Source: Candidatus Bathyarchaeota archaeon (GTDB taxonomy: Archaea; Asgardarchaeota; Lokiarchaeia; Sigyniarchaeales; Sigyniarchaeaceae). From it: a DNA stretch of 7,675 nucleotides. The stretch is taken from assembly GCA_014729935.1 (NCBI GenBank), contig WJJB01000196.1, positions 1 through 7,675 of the forward strand. Direction: 5' to 3'. Of the stretch, positions 6,961 through 7,675 are shown one piece after another. Below the pieces are notes generated by a model, which made no database searches, had not been told where the DNA came from, and saw only the letters and a list, made by a program, of their open reading frames with translations. The first letter of the stretch is position 1; every line of letters starts with the position of its first letter. The position numbers and the translations under genes were made by a program.

Positions 6961-7335
6961 TCAACAACCAGCATCGGGTATTAAGGTCACGCGAGAACCG
7001 GTTGGAATTTCCATGAACGGATTTTCACGGATGGGAAGCCATGTCCCGTTATTCGAACGCGCTTGGACTCCGAGATCATCGTGGAATGCATTACATGCAG
7101 CATTCCAAGCAAGATGCATGATGGATTGGATAATCGTGTTACCTCGTTTTGCCTTCACTGTTTTCTTGAAATATTTTTCGTCCAATGCGGCAATTGCATC
7201 AAGCACATCTCCGCTATCAGGTATGGAAATTTTCGCATCTGCCCCCATGACGCGCTGGAGTCCAGGTTCCATTACCGACATGTGGATTTCTTTCACGGGA
7301 TGAAAGAGAACACGAGGAAACATAAGTATATCCAT
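6961..7335 (-). CDS. MoaD/ThiS-like beta-grasp (ubiquitin-like) protein ending in Gly-Cys
   Basis: Looks like an enlarged member of the MoaD/ThiS/Urm1 ubiquitin-like superfamily, whose members carry sulfur or modify proteins through a C-terminal Gly-Gly. Numbering from the ATG at 7335, the family's features can be followed: a first strand (about 14-22), KISIPDSGDVLDAIAAL (35-51) matching the strand-turn-helix, a longer middle region (about 57-92) with a helix, NNGTWLPI (95-102), and the ending IPTGSRVTLIPDAGC (110-124). That ending parallels the usual DGDEVALLPPVSGG, but the last residue is Cys, not Gly. The codons are GGT-TGT-TGA, one base from Gly-Gly. At 124 residues it is longer than a typical MoaD of about 80. 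A TTG at 7353 would add six residues; the ATG at 7335 is preferred because GGGAG lies just before it, and the ATG at 7323 is also possible. It is divergent from the L10e gene. Confidence 0.72.
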   Translation of the reverse strand: MDILMFPRVLFHPVKEIHMSVMEPGLQRVMGADAKISIPDSGDVLDAIAALDEKYFKKTVKAKRGNTIIQSIMHLAWNAACNAFHDDLGVQARSNNGTWLPIRENPFMEIPTGSRVTLIPDAGC

Positions 7336-7411
7336 CCACTCCCAATCTTCCAAGATTTGGTGGATATTTCATGATTTTGCATGTAGTATCCTGGAAATCA
7401 TGGAGGAAACG

Positions 7412-7421
7412 TTTTAAATGC
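7412..7421. promoter_or_regulatory. Near-palindromic TATA box, probably for the MoaD-like gene
   Basis: TTTTAAATGC is identical to the element at 3776-3785. Read on minus as GCATTTAAAA, it predicts a start near 7389 and a leader of about 54 bases before the ATG at 7335. Read on plus, with GGAGGAAA as a possible BRE, it would start a transcript near 7442 towards the L10e gene. Confidence 0.45.
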
Positions 7422-7546
7422 CTAATGATGGAGGAATGGTTATGCACATGGAAAATGGTCACGATCTTGAAAGATTCAGTAATAGTTTCAACTGAAAATT
7501 TAGATACCTTTTCTTGGGAATATGTGCGGTGGTTCTATCCAGCAGT

Positions 7547-7555
7547 TATTTAAAG
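7547..7555 (+). promoter_or_regulatory. TATA box for the L10e gene
   Basis: TTATTTAAA lies about 75 bases before the L10e ATG. Usual spacing predicts a start near 7578 and a leader of about 50 bases containing the hairpin and the ribosome-binding site. Confidence 0.6.
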
Positions 7556-7579
7556 CCCCTGTCATTTTTATCATTACAC

Positions 7580-7606
7580 ATCCCTAACTGTGCTCATGTT
7601 TGGGAT
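7580..7606 (+). promoter_or_regulatory. Hairpin in the L10e mRNA leader
   Basis: Bases 7580-7588 (ATCCCTAAC) pair with 7598-7606 (GTTTGGGAT), giving eight pairs around one T-T mismatch with a nine-base loop. It would lie almost at the mRNA 5' end and ends about ten bases before the Shine-Dalgarno. A regulatory role is inference. Confidence 0.35.
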
Positions 7607-7627
7607 AACTTGAAATGGTGAAGCAGC

Positions 7628-7675
7628 ATGGGTAAACGACCTTGGTCCTGTTACAGGAAGCATATCAACCGGAAA
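7628..7675 (+). CDS. Ribosomal protein L10e/uL16, N-terminal fragment (cut by window end)
   Basis: The last 48 bases form 16 open codons reading MGKRPWSCYRKHINRK. This matches the conserved N-terminus of archaeal and eukaryotic L10e (uL16), which begins with a short stretch ending in RP-x2-CYR followed by basic residues, for example human RPL10 MGRRPARCYR. The protein is a large-subunit component near the tRNA-binding centre. GGTGA at 7617-7621, six bases before the ATG, is a suitable Shine-Dalgarno. A TATA box and leader hairpin lie upstream. Only the first residues are visible, so the call rests on a short but characteristic motif. Confidence 0.8.
   Translation, partial: MGKRPWSCYRKHINRK

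Noticed and set aside
6691..6984. 97-codon plus-strand frame starting in the hydrolase gene and crossing the following gap
   Set aside because: It starts inside the hydrolase, runs over a hairpin and an opposing terminator tract, and its translation lacks recognisable protein character.
7217..7462. 81-codon minus-strand frame overlapping the MoaD-like gene start
   Set aside because: It overlaps the better-supported MoaD-like frame and shows no domain-like pattern. I considered a frameshifted MoaD N-terminus but saw no matching strand in it.
7423..7495. C/D-box-like sRNA (ATGATGG ... CTGA)
   Set aside because: The C box has a mismatch at its last position, internal boxes are poor and the flanks do not form a terminal stem.

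Overview
The window looks archaeal. It carries an archaeal-type isoleucyl-tRNA synthetase, a ModE-type winged-helix regulator, and the first 16 codons of what appears to be ribosomal protein L10e/uL16, a form found in archaea and eukaryotes. AT-rich TATA-like boxes (TTTTAAAT, TTATAAAT, TATTTAAA) sit at plausible distances from starts. A B-box-like zinc-finger protein with a long Asp/Glu tail and a ubiquitin-like (beta-grasp) protein are compatible with an Asgard archaeon, but nothing here fixes the lineage.

Layout. 1-3111 (+): ileS, cut off at its 5' end by the window edge. 3112-3294: a convergent gap with oligo-T tracts on both strands. 3295-3702 (-): a single-domain ModE-like regulator. 3703-3895: a divergent promoter region with a near-palindromic TATA box and a possible ModE-like inverted repeat. 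3896-4351 (+): a small Cys-rich protein with a hyperacidic tail. 4410-5705 (+): an unrecognised protein with about 12 membrane segments, preceded by its own TATA box and probably nearly leaderless. 5705-6760 (+): a membrane-anchored alpha/beta hydrolase with a strong Shine-Dalgarno inside the preceding gene and a one-base overlap, so these two form an operon. 6761-6960: a convergent gap with one hairpin and a minus-strand oligo-T tract, and no gene that I can support. 6961-7335 (-): a MoaD/ThiS-like beta-grasp protein ending in Gly-Cys instead of Gly-Gly. 7336-7627: promoter region and leader. 7628-7675 (+): start of the L10e gene, cut by the window end.

How the genes relate. ileS and L10e are translation housekeeping genes flanking an accessory block. 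The best-supported functional unit is the polytopic membrane protein plus membrane-anchored hydrolase operon. The acidic zinc-finger gene lies just upstream on the same strand but may be transcribed separately. The ModE-like regulator and MoaD-like protein both belong to families linked to molybdenum/tungsten metabolism. They share a GCATTTAAAA element at similar upstream distances, but a functional link is only an inference.
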